Below the pieces are notes generated by a model that was not told where the DNA came from, did no database searches, and saw only the letters and a list, made by a program, of their open reading frames with translations. Both the position numbers and the translations under genes were made by a program. From the NCBI GenBank assembly GCA_029204225.1, contig CM055106.1, forward strand, positions 15,947,278-16,011,277: 64,000 nucleotides of DNA, given 5' to 3'. This document shows positions 23,786 through 34,603 of this stretch, piece after piece; positions within the stretch are counted from its first letter, which is position 1, and every line of letters starts with the position of its first letter. The stretch comes from Diphasiastrum complanatum (lineage: Eukaryota; Streptophyta; Lycopodiopsida; Lycopodiales; Lycopodiaceae).

Positions 23786-24345
23786 CTACAAATCTGAATT
23801 TAGATTGAGATTTAACATACCTACCAAAGTAGAATGTTTTTCTCTTGACAATGGTTTTGTCAAAATATCAGCCAACATACTGTCTATATGACAGTAACTT
23901 AGTATATCATCTTTATTCTGAACTTTCTCTCTAAGAAAATGAAATTGAACCTCTATATGTTTAGTTCTAGAATGAGTTCGTGGGTTCAGAGATAGAGCTA
24001 TACAACTCTGATTGTCACATTGGAGTATAGTTGGACTAATATGTGGAAATTGCAGATTCTGTAGCAACCTTCTGACCCAAATAATATCCTTCATTGTTGA
24101 TGTAGCTGCAAAGAATTCTGATTCTGGAGAGGACAACGAAATGCATTTATGCTTTTGGCCATTCCATGAAATGAGTCCTCCTACAAGAAAACAAATATAA
24201 CCAGATATGGACTTTCTGGTATCCACGTATCCTGCTCAATCTGAACCTAAATAAGTGACTAATGTAAGTGTAGCTTCTGTATTATTATTATAGCACAAAG
24301 CATAGTGCTTCGTAGCTTGAATGCACTTCAAGACCATGTGCCATA
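23786..24345 (-). pseudogene. Copia RNase H and end of RT (truncated)
   Basis: Reading from about 24345 down: a worn RT end (HMVLKCIQATKHYALCY), then RNase H with DTRKSISGYICFLVGG, SLSSPESEFFAATSTMKDIIWVRRLL, CDNQSCIAL, RTKHIEVQFHFLREKV and MLADILTKPLSREKH. It ends in a stop a few bases before the PPT. A stop replaces Trp in the usual SDWAGY motif. All upstream parts of the element are gone. Confidence 0.9.
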
Positions 24346-24714
24346 TTGATGATTATTGGTGGATCCTATGATGACTAGGCACTCTCACACGTGCCAAATC
24401 AGTTGTGTCAACAGCAGCTCTTGTGTATATATACAGCCTCATTTGGCGATAATCAACAAGCAAACGAAATCTTGGTTTTGCAGCATTTCTTGAGTAATTT
24501 TACTATTTGTCTTGTGATTTATGTTTCTATTGGATTCTAATCTTAGTGTACTTCATTCTCTATTGGTAGTTCGTACGCTGACAGGATTTCACACGTGTGA
24601 AACCAACAAGTCATAGTTTTGATCATAATTGATTGTTCTTGTTAGATTTGTTGATGTGGAAGTGATCTAATGAGCTCTAATCTTGTGTAGATTGGTAGAT
24701 CAATCTAATCTAAC
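24346..24714 (+). mobile_element. LTR-like fragment with TATA box, 5'-truncated
   Basis: TATATATA at 24426-24433 is followed by sequence resembling a copia R/U5 region. A perfect 16-bp palindrome, TTTCACACGTGTGAAA, lies at 24587-24602 and holds a CACGTG G-box-like core. It sits between a minus copia end and the start of the next LTR. No partner was found. Confidence 0.35.
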
Positions 24715-25802
24715 TGTTGGAAATTAAGCCCACAGTTTTATCCTTGGTGAATGACTAATTCTATTTCATGATTCTTCCTGCATATTTACTGATCATTGAT
24801 CTAGGGTCAGGTGAAACCAACTTTGGTTCTACGCCTGCTCATTTGATACCTGCAGGAATCACAGAACTTAGATAGCCAATTTATTTGAAGAACGTCTACA
24901 ACGGGCTTCCGGTTGATCTCCAGCAAAGGGTAATCAATCCTATTATAATTTCAAGTTTTAGATGTTAAGTTCAATTACTTGAAGTCATTGAAAACTTGGC
25001 CATCTTCAAGGACTTCCAAGAACTAGCATTTAGAACAAGTCTGCAAAATTACACTACGTGTCGCAACAGTCTGCAGAAATACACTAAGTGTCACAACAGT
25101 CTGCAGAAATACACTAAGTGTCGCCATAGTCTGCAGAAATGAACTATGTTTTTCACAGCTTCGGCTTTTTCGCATTTCCTCAAAATGCGACACTTTCATA
25201 GTTCAAAAGTTTAACTATTTTAAAGGCGCCTTCGGCTTTTTCGCAAAATCCCGAAGAGAGAGAAAAATGCTGAAGGTCATCTATTTGTTAAGTTAAACTA
25301 TTTCAAGGGCACCTTCGCCTTTTTCGCAAAATTCCGAAAAGAGTGAAAAATGCCGAAGGTCGTCTATTTTTTAACGAGGAACATTCTATCACTTTCTGAA
25401 ATTTGCGAAGTGAGAGAAAACCACTTCACATAAAATGCGAAGTAAGAGAATCAGCGACGTCCTCGTCAATGTCAACAATGCTAAAAAGTTGACCGTATAC
25501 ATTATGTACAGTCGTCACAAAAGCCATATACTTCCAACTACAACGACTTTCCTAATTAGGTGACAAGCATTGATTGTAATTAATACACATATGAAATCTA
25601 TAAGTAGATCGTCCAAGCACATATTATTGGTTGCTCCGTCCATGAGACACATTGTTTGAGCATCCCAGTTACGCCGTCATTTGGTTGTAATTGCTATTTT
25701 GTATTGTGCTTCAGTGTAATATAGCAGCACTGGCTTTTATCTGTGTACAACGTAGGTGAATGCTTGTTGTGATTGAATGCACTTTCATTGTTGTTTGATC
25801 GC
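24715..25802 (+). mobile_element. 5' LTR of a plus-strand copia element (U5 end missing)
   Basis: It begins TGTTGGAAATTAAGCCC and matches the 3' LTR at 28743-29619 over most of its length. Relative to that copy it carries about 290 bp extra (roughly 25345-25640). It loses similarity after about 25802, so the true LTR end, PBS, gag and protease have been deleted. A TATA candidate, CTATAAGTAG, is near 25597. Confidence 0.85.
25040..25140. repeat. 30-bp minisatellite inside the LTR U3
   Basis: About three and a half copies of a 30-bp unit (GTCTGCAGAAATACACTAAG...) lie end to end; the same array occurs in the 3' LTR at about 29068-29170. A second pair of units of about 85 bp (TTCGGCTTTTTCGCAAAAT...) follows at 25223-25390. 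Confidence 0.85.
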
Positions 25803-25902
25803 GTACTCTAGTTTCAGAGTATGAATTAATTTTTTAAGATCCTGTTTGGCAATTAAAAATTTTAAGGCTATGATTACTTTTAGCATAAGCTGTCTTTTAG
25901 AA

Positions 25903-26947
25903 TGTTTTTGCATTTAGCAGCTGGCTTTCTTATATGCATTGTAATAATCTAGTTGATGGTTTGAATTTCTCGTCTTCATTAGACAGAAAATCTTTCTTTT
26001 GTGAATCATGCATCTATGGGAAACACTCTAGAAGCAAGTTTCCAAAATCACACTCCATCAAAACAAAGCATGTATTAGATCTTGTACATAGTGATCTCTA
26101 TGGTCCAATGCCAACTCCGTCATTAGGAGATGCAATCTATTTTATCACTTTTATAGATGATTATTCTAGATGGTCTACAGTCATGTTCATTAAGCACAAA
26201 TCTGAAGCCTTTGAATGCTTCAAGAGATTCAAGGTCATGGCTGAGACACTAACGTCTACAAAAGTGAAAGCACTCCGAACTGATGGTGGTGACGAATACA
26301 TCTCTAACGACAATGTCAAAGAGGAGTTGTATACCTTCCAACCGGAAGGATTCGAAGTCAAAGGCCAAGAGCACAAAGTGTGCAAGCTGCACAAAGCAAT
26401 CTACAGTTTGAAACAGGCCACAAGAGCATGGTTCAATAGAATCAACTCTTATCTCATTCAATTAGGATTTGCAAACAATTCAACTGACTATAATGTTTAT
26501 TCAAAGCATATAGGCACCAATTCAGTTCACATAGCTCTATAATAGATGATGAATTTATTTTGTCTAATGACACATCTCTTCTACATACTACTAAGAGTGA
26601 TTTGGCAAAGGAATTTGACATGACTGATCTAGGAGCTGTTCATTCTTTGCTAGGAATTCATATTACTAGAGATAAACTGAAGAAGATCTATCTTAGCCAG
26701 CAGGCATATCTAAAAGACATTTTAGAAAAGTTTCATTTGTCTGATTCCAAACCAATTTATACTCCAATGGATCCAAGTATTGTATTAACTAAACCTTCTT
26801 GTGCTGAGACTGATAGTGAAGTACTCGACTTAGCGAAGTACGCTTATCATTCACTAATCGGATCTCTAATTTATGTAATGTTGTGTACTAGACCAAATTT
26901 AGCATACACTGTTAGCACGTTAAGTCAATTTATGTCTAATCCTAGGA
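25903..26947 (+). pseudogene. Copia pol with in-frame integrase-to-RT deletion
   Basis: GAG-pre-integrase (CESCIYGKHSRSKFP) and the integrase core start (DLVHSDLYGPMPTPS, FITFIDDYSR, LRTDGGDEYISND) run straight into RT (NVKEELYTFQPEGF, KLHKAIYSLKQATRAWFNRI). The rest of integrase and the first half of RT are missing, yet the frame stays open for 202 codons (25934-26542). After a frameshift that removes the YVDD region, RT continues (DLGAVHSLLGIHI, IYTPMDPS, YHSLIGSLIYVMLCTRP, STLSQFMSNPR) to 26947. There a separate element is inserted; the copia reading resumes at 28206. Confidence 0.9.
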
Positions 26948-28200
26948 TGTAGCACAGGCATCCCAAAGGGAGCCGGGAACCACGACTTAGCTTCTCAGCC
27001 TTCAACTCTTGCCATCCAAACCCACTTGACATACAAGCAGCCAACTCGCCAACAACGATTAGACTTAACCAACTTGAAGGTCCAAAAACCAACATTGAGA
27101 TCCAACCTGGTGCCATGCCAGATCGGGGGTCCTGATGTGGGTGACTTCCCTCCAAGCAAGCCGCCCGACATACATCAAACTTAACCAACTTGAAGCTTCG
27201 TTACAAACGAGTAACATCCATTCCAAGCAAGCGGTCTAACTTACATCAGACTTAACCAACTGAAAGCTTCGTCACGAGCGCTGGAAGCCAACCTGGCGCC
27301 ACGCCAGACTGGACAGCCATAAATAGGTAACTTCCATCCAAGCAAGCCATCCAACTCAGCCGACAGGTTAGAGCCCGTTCCCCAAGAGCTTAACCCATTC
27401 ACGTTCATGCAAGGAACACTCAGAACCACAAGCCGTGACAGATATGGAGACAACTAGTTCCTGGACCAAATGGTCCCGTTAGCATACAGCTGGCGCCACG
27501 GACCGAATGGTCCCGACGGCATACCGCTGGCATCCCGGGATACGACCCTTAGTTATGTGCCAACTTAAAAATTTTGAAGCGGCCTTACAACTGGCGCTTT
27601 TACCGAACATTGAAACTCAGAAGGTAATCAGAGTCAGTTTGAGAAAAATCTCACTTTATTGATGAATCTGAGAAGGTTACATTTCAAGTGTGTGACCGAC
27701 CCTAGTCTTTGGGGCGCTAGCATGCCAAGGCGAGAGCCATGACAAGATTCCAACAAGGGAGGCTGAGACTTGGTTGGAGCTCGCCCTGAGTCGCAACCCG
27801 CACTCCCCTATAGAATTGGTGGGATTCGGCACCCCCCCTCATACCAGGCACTCTACCCAAGCTCTACCCAAGCTGCAAAGCACATTTTTCTCTCTCTAGG
27901 ATTTTCTCTTTCTAGAAAGTCATTTTATCTCTCTAGATTTTATTGATCCCTAGGCTTCCTTTAATCATGCCTAGATCGTGTGAGGTGATTGCACATCGAT
28001 CTGAGCTCTCTGGACTTCGCTAGAACCGATCAAAGATTTTCAGCCATAGGAACTTGGTGCCGGCTAAATTCTGGTCACAATGGCGTCGGAGTGGCGTCGA
28101 CGCCGTTGGTGCCGGGAGCAGCAGGGGCACTGTTGGCGTCGGGGACAATGCTGGTGCCAGTGGCGCCGGAAGTAAAGCTTATGAAGATAGCTTTACAACA
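26948..28200. mobile_element. 1,253-bp TG...CA element (solo LTR or compact LTR element) with TAGGA target-site duplication
   Basis: The insertion begins TGTAGCACAGG and ends CTTTACAACA. It is flanked by TAGGA on both sides (26943-26947 and 28201-28205). Removing it and one TAGGA restores the copia codons for NPRISHWKAL across the junction. TG/CA ends and a 5-bp duplication are the marks of LTR integration, so this is probably a solo LTR. Its left half has imperfect internal repeats (ACTTAACCAACTTGAAG three times; CCAAGCAAGC four times; CAACCTGGYGCCAYGCCAGA twice). The last 120 bp are GC-rich, with repeated GGTGCCGG/GGCGTCGG motifs. No coding sequence is evident. Confidence 0.85.
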
Positions 28201-28205
28201 TAGGA

Positions 28206-28730
28206 TCTCTCATTGGAAAGCATTAAAGAGAGTGATGAGATATATTTAGGGAAGTTTAGATCACAATTTATGCTATGATGGAAATGTTATCGACCCACTC
28301 ATCCTGCAAGGCTACTCCGACTCAGATTGGGGAGCTCCGGGTTCTGTTTCTATCTGGCAGTGAGACCGATTTTGTGGAATTCAATGAAGCAGAAATCAGT
28401 TGCGCTTTCTTCGACAGAGGCAGGGTACATCGCAAGGAAGTTGTATGGATCAGGTTATTACTTCATGACTTACATCACACTCAGTTCAATGCTACCACCA
28501 TTCTGTGTGACAACTTGAGCTGTATTTCACTGTCACTAAATCCCAGATTTCATGGCAAATCCAAGCACATAGAAATCCAGTATCATTCATTTGGGAGAAA
28601 GTGATCCTTCAATACTACTCCACAACAGAAATCGCCACAGACATCTTCACCAAAGTGCTTTCCAGGATCAAGCACCAGAAGTTCTTCAACATGCTGAACC
28701 TGATGAAGATACCAAGGCACCAACTGTGGC
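28206..28730 (+). pseudogene. Copia RNase H (3' part of the 24715-29619 element)
   Basis: It resumes at ISHWKALKRVMRYI. Then come the worn RNase H pieces: GYSDSDWG, SSTEAGYIARK (in a shifted frame), CDNLSCISLSLNPRFHGKSKHIEIQYHS and a final TDIFTKVLSRIKHQKFFNML, which ends before the PPT. Several stops and frameshifts interrupt it. Confidence 0.88.
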
Positions 28731-28732
28731 CT

Positions 28733-28742
28733 TAAGGGGGAC
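28733..28742 (+). other. Polypurine tract
   Basis: TAAGGGGGAC lies directly before the TGTTGG of the 3' LTR, in the normal position after RNase H. Confidence 0.8.
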
Positions 28743-29619
28743 TGTTGGAAATTAAGCCCACAGTTTTCTCCTTGGTGAATGACAAATTCTATTTCATGTT
28801 TCTTCCTACATATTTATTGATCATTGATCTAGGGTCAGGTGAAACCAACTTTGGTTCTACATCTGCTCATCTGATACTTGCAAGAATCACAGAACTTAGA
28901 CAACCAATTTATTTGAAGAACGTCTACAACGGGCTTCCGGCTGATCTCCAGCAAAGGGTAATCAATCTTGTTATAATTTCAAGTTTTAGATGTTAAGTTC
29001 AATTACTTGAAGTCATTGAAGACTTGGCCATCTTCAAGGACTTCCAAGAACTAGCATTTAGAACAAGTCTGCAGAATTACACCAAGTGTCGCAACAATCT
29101 GCAGAATTACACTAAGTGTCGTAATAGTCTGCAGAAATATACTAAGTGTCGCCACAGTCTGCAAAAATGAACTATTTTTTCCATAGCTTCAACTTTTTCG
29201 CATTTCCCCAATATGCGACACTTTCGTAGTTCAAAAGTTTAACTGTTTTAAAGGCACCTTCGGCTTTTTTGCAAAATCTCAAAGAGAGAGAAAAATGTCG
29301 AAGGTCATCTATTTGTTAAGTTAAACTATTTCAAGAGAACCTTCGCCTTTTCCCAAGGGCACCTTCGCCTTTGACACATTGTTTGAGCATCCCAGTTACG
29401 CTGTCATTTGGTTGTAATTGCTATTCAGTATTGTGCTTCAGTGTAATATAGCAGCAACTTGCTTTTATCTATGTACAATGTAGGTGAATGCTTGTTGTGA
29501 TTAAATGCACTTTCATTTCTGTTTGATCGTGCTTGTTTACTCACTCTGATCAGAACACGGACGTCTACGACTCCTCAGTTTCTGATCAGAAGATGGCTGT
29601 CTTTGACGCCTGAGGAACA
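28743..29619 (+). mobile_element. 3' LTR of the plus-strand copia element
   Basis: It matches the 5' LTR from TGTTGGAAATTAAGCCC onward. It has lost about 290 bp between roughly 29350 and 29373, where the GCGAAAAT repeats and TATA lie in the 5' copy. It retains the U5 end (...GCCTGAGGAACA) that the 5' copy has lost. The exact last base is uncertain because no target-site duplication could be matched. Confidence 0.8.
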
Positions 29620-29689
29620 CATGTTATCATATTGCTCTTCCATTTACTTCAGAACTATACTTCATGATAAATAAGAAATCAAATACTTC

Positions 29690-30160
29690 AAAACATGAAG
29701 GGAAGTAATGAAAGTGGCCAAGATTATGTTCTTAGGGTCAAATCTTTGAATAGAGAGTTATCTTCTATAGGTGGTAAGATTCAAGACAATGAGTTCAAAT
29801 TATTTTGAATGGATTAGGAAATGAATATTCTAATCTAGTTCAAACTTTTGCTATTCAAGATCTACTTCCTACTATGGAAAAGCTTCATAGTGTGCTTGTA
29901 TTTGAGGAGAGTAGAATGATTCGTATCAAGAATGAATTGGTTCCTTATCTTTGAATGATGGTGATGAAAAAGCTAACTTTTCTTTTAAAGGCAAGAAGAA
30001 GAAGTTTCCAACTAAGAAGACCCAAGACATGGAGGTCGAGAGAAAGGATGGAGCATAAAGCTCCAAAGGCAAGAGCAAGAAGGACAAGAAGAAGCTAAAG
30101 TGTTTCTTTTGTGGTAAGAAATGACACTTTGCATCCAAGTGTTACAAGAAGAAGAATGCC
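29690..30160 (+). pseudogene. Copia gag remnant with zinc knuckle
   Basis: Frame fragments read SGQDYVLRVKSLNRELSSIG (UBN2-type gag), followed by a lysine-rich stretch. A CX2CX4HX4C zinc knuckle (KCFFCGKK-stop-HFASKC) is broken by a stop at its centre. Frameshifts interrupt it. It belongs to neither flanking element in an obvious way. Confidence 0.7.
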
Positions 30161-30239
30161 CAAGTGTATAATATTGGGGGACAAATTATCACACACGTTA
30201 TGAGAACATCGCCTGTAATTTTAATGCGAGGAAGCTGCA

Positions 30240-32785
30240 TAAGGAGCATCACCAATTCATACTAAATTGTTCATGGAATATAATGATGTGTTTGCATATT
30301 CAATGGAAGGTCTTAAAGGCATAAACAAAACGTATGGTCAACACCGTATTGACCTAAATGAAGGAGCAATTCCAATAAGACAAAGACAATACTGGTTGAA
30401 TCCAAAATATTATTTGCTAGTAAAAGACGAATTGGATAAGTATCTAGAGGTGGGTATAATTTATCCCGTCCTCAACAATGAATGGATTTCACTCATTAAC
30501 ATTGTACCAAAGAAGAAGACTAGAAAAATATGTGTTTGTCAAGACTATCAAAAGCTAAATGCCGCAACTCAGAAGGATCATCAACCACTTCCATTTACCG
30601 ATATGATACTCGACCAAGTTGTAGGTCATGCGCGATACAGTTTCCTTGATGGATTCTCTGGATACAATCAAGTATCGATATCAGAAGAATATTAATCCAA
30701 GGCTACTTTCACAACAGATTGGGGCATTTGTGCATACCGACAAATGTCGTCAATGCACCCACAACATTCCAAAGAATAACGACGATATTTTTTCAGGATT
30801 ATCTAAGAGTATTTATTGAGATATTCATTGATGAATTTTGTGTCTACAGTTCAAAAGATAGTCATATTTCAAAACTATGAAAGACATGCAGCATTGCAGA
30901 GAAACGTCACTTTGTCTGCATCCCAAAAATTGTTATTTTGGCATGCCGGAAGGTGTACTTCTAGGCCACAAAATATTAAAAAGAGGCATCGAAGACGATA
31001 AAGACAAAGTCGAGATCATTCAAAACTTTAAGAAACCAACTAACTTACAAGAACTCCGCAGATTTCTTGGACATGTCGAATATTATAGAAGGTTTATTCA
31101 AGATCATGCATCTTTAGCATTGCAACTTACACAACTATTGAACGATCATTCGACCTATTGAAGCAAAAACTCATTGACTCCCCAATCTTACGTCCTCCTG
31201 GTTGGATAAAAACCTTTCATGTTTATGTGGATGGCTCTCCATTCGAAAGAAGGATTATCCTACATATTATGCAGGGTGTCAATTGAGCACGTCAGAAAAT
31301 TATTCGGCCACAGAACGTGAAGCACTAGGGTTGGTTCTTACAGTTAAAAAGTTTTGACATTATTTATTGGGCTCTCCTTTTATCTTTCATGTCAAGCATT
31401 ATGTGCTTAAACATCTGGTAAATAAGCCAGATCTTTCAGGCCAAATAGCATGATGGGTGTTGATGCTTCAAGAGGTCGATTACCAAGTTGAGGTACGTCA
31501 AGGGAAGTACCACAGTAATGTCATCTAGAAATTCATTAGATGTTGAAATTTTTGATTATTTGAAAAATCAGAATTACCCCATTGGGTATGATCTAGAATA
31601 GAGAATGGTCTTCCAATACAAGGTTGGACTGTACATGATAAGGAACAATGCACTATATAAACTGGGAGTAGATGAAGGAACTTTGACATTGTCTTGAACA
31701 AACAAATATCCAAAAAGTCATTCGAGCCCGACACTTGAAAGATGTTGGTGGTCATATTTATGTCGTTGTAAATACTGTTAAGAAGATATTGAATGCTAAA
31801 TATTGGTGGTTGTCGATGTATAAAGACGTTGTAGCTTTTATAAAAACATGTGATCCATGTGAATGAGTCAAGAAGCCCACATCTTCAATGCACTGGCCGC
31901 TTACGTCGATTCTTCCACTTGCACCATCTGAAAAATGGGGCATCGACTTTGTCAGACCAATCAAGCCAGTCACCCAATATACAAGGCGAAGCTATATTTT
32001 TATAGCAACTGACTATGTTACAAAGATGGTCGAAGTAGAAGCCACTAAGAGAAATGATGCTAAAATGGTTGCAGAGTTTTTGTTTCGAAACATCATCACC
32101 AGATATGGTTGTCCTTTAGAGCTTGTAAGTGACAAATGGACTCATTTTCTTAATAATATGATTCAGCTGTTAACAAATCACTTATGATTAAGCATCACAA
32201 ACAACTCCATGTGGCCCTAAAGCTAACGGGCTGATTGAGAGAGTGAATGAGATATTATGTAAAATCCTAAACAAGATCACGACAACTCATGCATCAGATT
32301 GGGACCAGAAACTTCCATCTATTCTATGGGCCTATCGCAATGCTGAAAAAGTGACCAAGAAATAGACACCTTTCTAATTGGTATACAACATGCACCCAAT
32401 ACTCTCTATCGAATTCGAAATACCAACTTATCGTGTACAAGTCGAATCACGATCTGACGAAAACTCTAGTTTGAAGGAGTTATTATCGATTGCAAAGCTC
32501 GAAGAACAACGTAACCAAGCTCTAGTTGACACGAAGAAAATACAGACGCAACGAAAGAAAAACTTTGATAATTTGATAAAGCCAGTTCTTCTTCAGGAAG
32601 GAGACTATGCTATGATGTACGATTATCGACATATCAAATTTTCAGACAAATTGCATACACGATGGATGGAACCGTACAAAGTTTTTGAAGTTTTCGACAA
32701 AGGATCCATTCAACTATCTGATCTACAAGGAAATTTGTTGCCAAGTAGAGTCAATGGCTCCCGAATTAAGAAGTACTATCTGTAA
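30240..32785 (+). pseudogene. Ty3/gypsy pol: RT, RNase H, integrase (decayed)
   Basis: RT: NDVFAYSMEGLKGI, RQRQYWLNPKY, CVCQDYQKLNAAT, YSFLDGFSGYNQV. The second catalytic box reads FIDE (30824-30835) instead of an xxDD motif. RT thumb (LRRFLGHVEYYRRFI) is at 30877-31161. RNase H is very worn (31180-31500). Integrase keeps KWGIDFVRPI and TDYVTKMVEV, and SDKWTHF stands where SDNGTHF is usual. Its C-terminus (32378-32785) is open and contains EGDYAMMYDYRH, HTRWMEPYKVFEVFD and a stop at 32783. The residue pattern resembles non-chromoviral plant gypsy elements, but I see too little to name the clade. gag and protease are absent. Confidence 0.88.
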
Positions 32786-33232
32786 AAAAAAAATTATTTG
32801 CTTATCGATCATTCGTTTGACTTTTTATTCAATTGTTTGTTTATTTAATTGTGTTTAAAATATTTATTGAATTATTTTTTTATTTTTTGAACATTCAAGA
32901 TTATTGAAGAATATTCCATAGCATCGAATAGTCAACAAATTGATTCTATCTTACTTTGAGAGATTTGATGTAGGATTTGTTAGTTAATGCATGACGATGG
33001 AAGCCTTTGGTAAGGACACGTGTCATCATGAAACCTCGTGCCACTTTTATTACTTACTTTTCCGTTTGTTCTCTATTTACACCATTTACCTTGTCATTTT
33101 TACTTTACCACATCCGCACTCTTGCTTGTTTTTGCGTCATCATTTTGCATTCCTATGATTTTGTGTTTTAATGTGATCAATTTGCTTTATGCATACTTTC
33201 TATCATAAATCAAAGCGAGATTCTCCAATGAT

Positions 33233-34187
33233 GGCTTCTAACATCGCTGCGCTCGCTAACATCAACCGAAAAGTACGCAGCAAGATGAATATTGAATAGT
33301 TTTAGCAGTTAGCTGATCAATGCCATTTGGGCTTCATGCTGATGATTGATCCTTTGATCGTCCTTATTGAAGTCAGCAACGAATTTGTCAGAGGCATTAC
33401 AGCTGTTACGGACACTTCTATCCAAGTGTAGGCTAGACATGTTCAGATGAATCTCACCGAAGCTACCGTTCCTATCATGCTCTAGCTGCCTTATCACGAT
33501 TGTGTAGTGCCTCTCGCATTGACCCAAGATGATATTGATGAAACCAGCTTATTTCATGGAAGTTTTTTCATTTAGAACTAGGGGTACAATATTTCCATGA
33601 TCAACGATATCATGTTTATAAATTTTGTAAATATTGCCACCATATCCTTTTTGGAACAAATGCTGATGCAACCATTTCAGTTACAAATATTGGTTATCTG
33701 CTGGTTGCCATTAAAGGTGAGAAGATTAATTTTGGGAGCATAGCTTTCTAAGCTTTTTACCATTCCATGTATTTTGCCGACATTATAGTATACTAATGAC
33801 AAGTGAGCTGACATTACTGGAAGGAAGATGATCAACCCTTGCTGCTCCACCACAAGTTGATTTTTTCAGTATGGTTATTGAGGTCCCTAAAGATGCACCT
33901 CCAGAAGTACAGAAGGAAGCTGGACCGAGTTAGTTGTCAGAAGGACTCTCTGTTGCACGCTTCAAATTCTACCGATGATGCTATTGTTGCTGAGACCCAC
34001 GATGAGGAGATGCTGGATGTCGATGCCAATGAAGCTGATAAATTTCAAATTGAGCCAATACAACCTAAAGCCCCCCAGTTGACCACCAATGTTGTTGAAG
34101 AGGATGTGACACCGACCGCCGACGAAGAAGACACCACACCGAAAGATTTGACACCAGAGCTAGAATCATCGGCTTGGTTTGTAGCGT
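33233..34187 (+). pseudogene. Unrecognised post-integrase ORF, broken
   Basis: About 450 bp after the gypsy integrase stop a frame opens at MASNIAALANINRKVRSKMN. It runs through several stops and a frameshift near 33560, then reads ELGVQYFHDQRYHVYKFC and NADATISVTNIGYLLVAIKG. It ends in an acidic Thr/Glu/Asp-rich region (33960-34180). The sequence is cut at 34187 by a copia LTR. Some plant gypsy lineages carry an extra ORF after integrase; that is the likely context, but I find no env-like signal peptide or membrane span and cannot assign a function. Confidence 0.5.
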
Positions 34188-34603
34188 TATCTAATTACTT
34201 AATCTGGTTGTCTGCTCTTCGCAAATTATTATTAGTCTAGTTGTTCGCGACTAATTCACGACTATTATTAGTCTAGTTCTTCGCGAATTATTCGTGACTA
34301 ATAATTTGTCTAGCTGTTTGCAACAAATTATCTTTCTGATGTTTTTTTATGCTTAATGTTTGGCTACGTAATCAGATAGAATGTAATTTCTATCACTAAT
34401 GTTCTATTTGAGTCTGATAGACGTAGTCATGCTTGAGGAAAGAGTGAGATAGCTTATGCCGCTGCACACAAACAATTTTTGTTCGAGTTCGTTTCTTTTT
34501 TGAGTTTCGAGTTTGCTTCTTTTCGTGTTCGTTTCTTTTTTGAGTTATCTTTTTTCACACCCCTCTTTCCAACAAGATTTTTTGAGCTAATTTCTGTAGT
34601 CTG
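34188..34603 (+). mobile_element. Fragment of a copia 5' LTR
   Basis: It matches 38660-39105 of the 3' LTR side (CTAATTACTTAATCTGGTTGTCTGCTC and onward, including repeated TTATTAGTCTAGTTSTTCGCGA motifs). Only the last part of the LTR survives. The following PBS and gag start are missing, so a deletion joins LTR to mid-gag near 34603. Confidence 0.75.

Noticed and set aside
25040-25140. CRISPR-like direct repeats
   Set aside because: Units are contiguous without spacers, sit in an LTR of a plant retroelement, and no cas genes are present.
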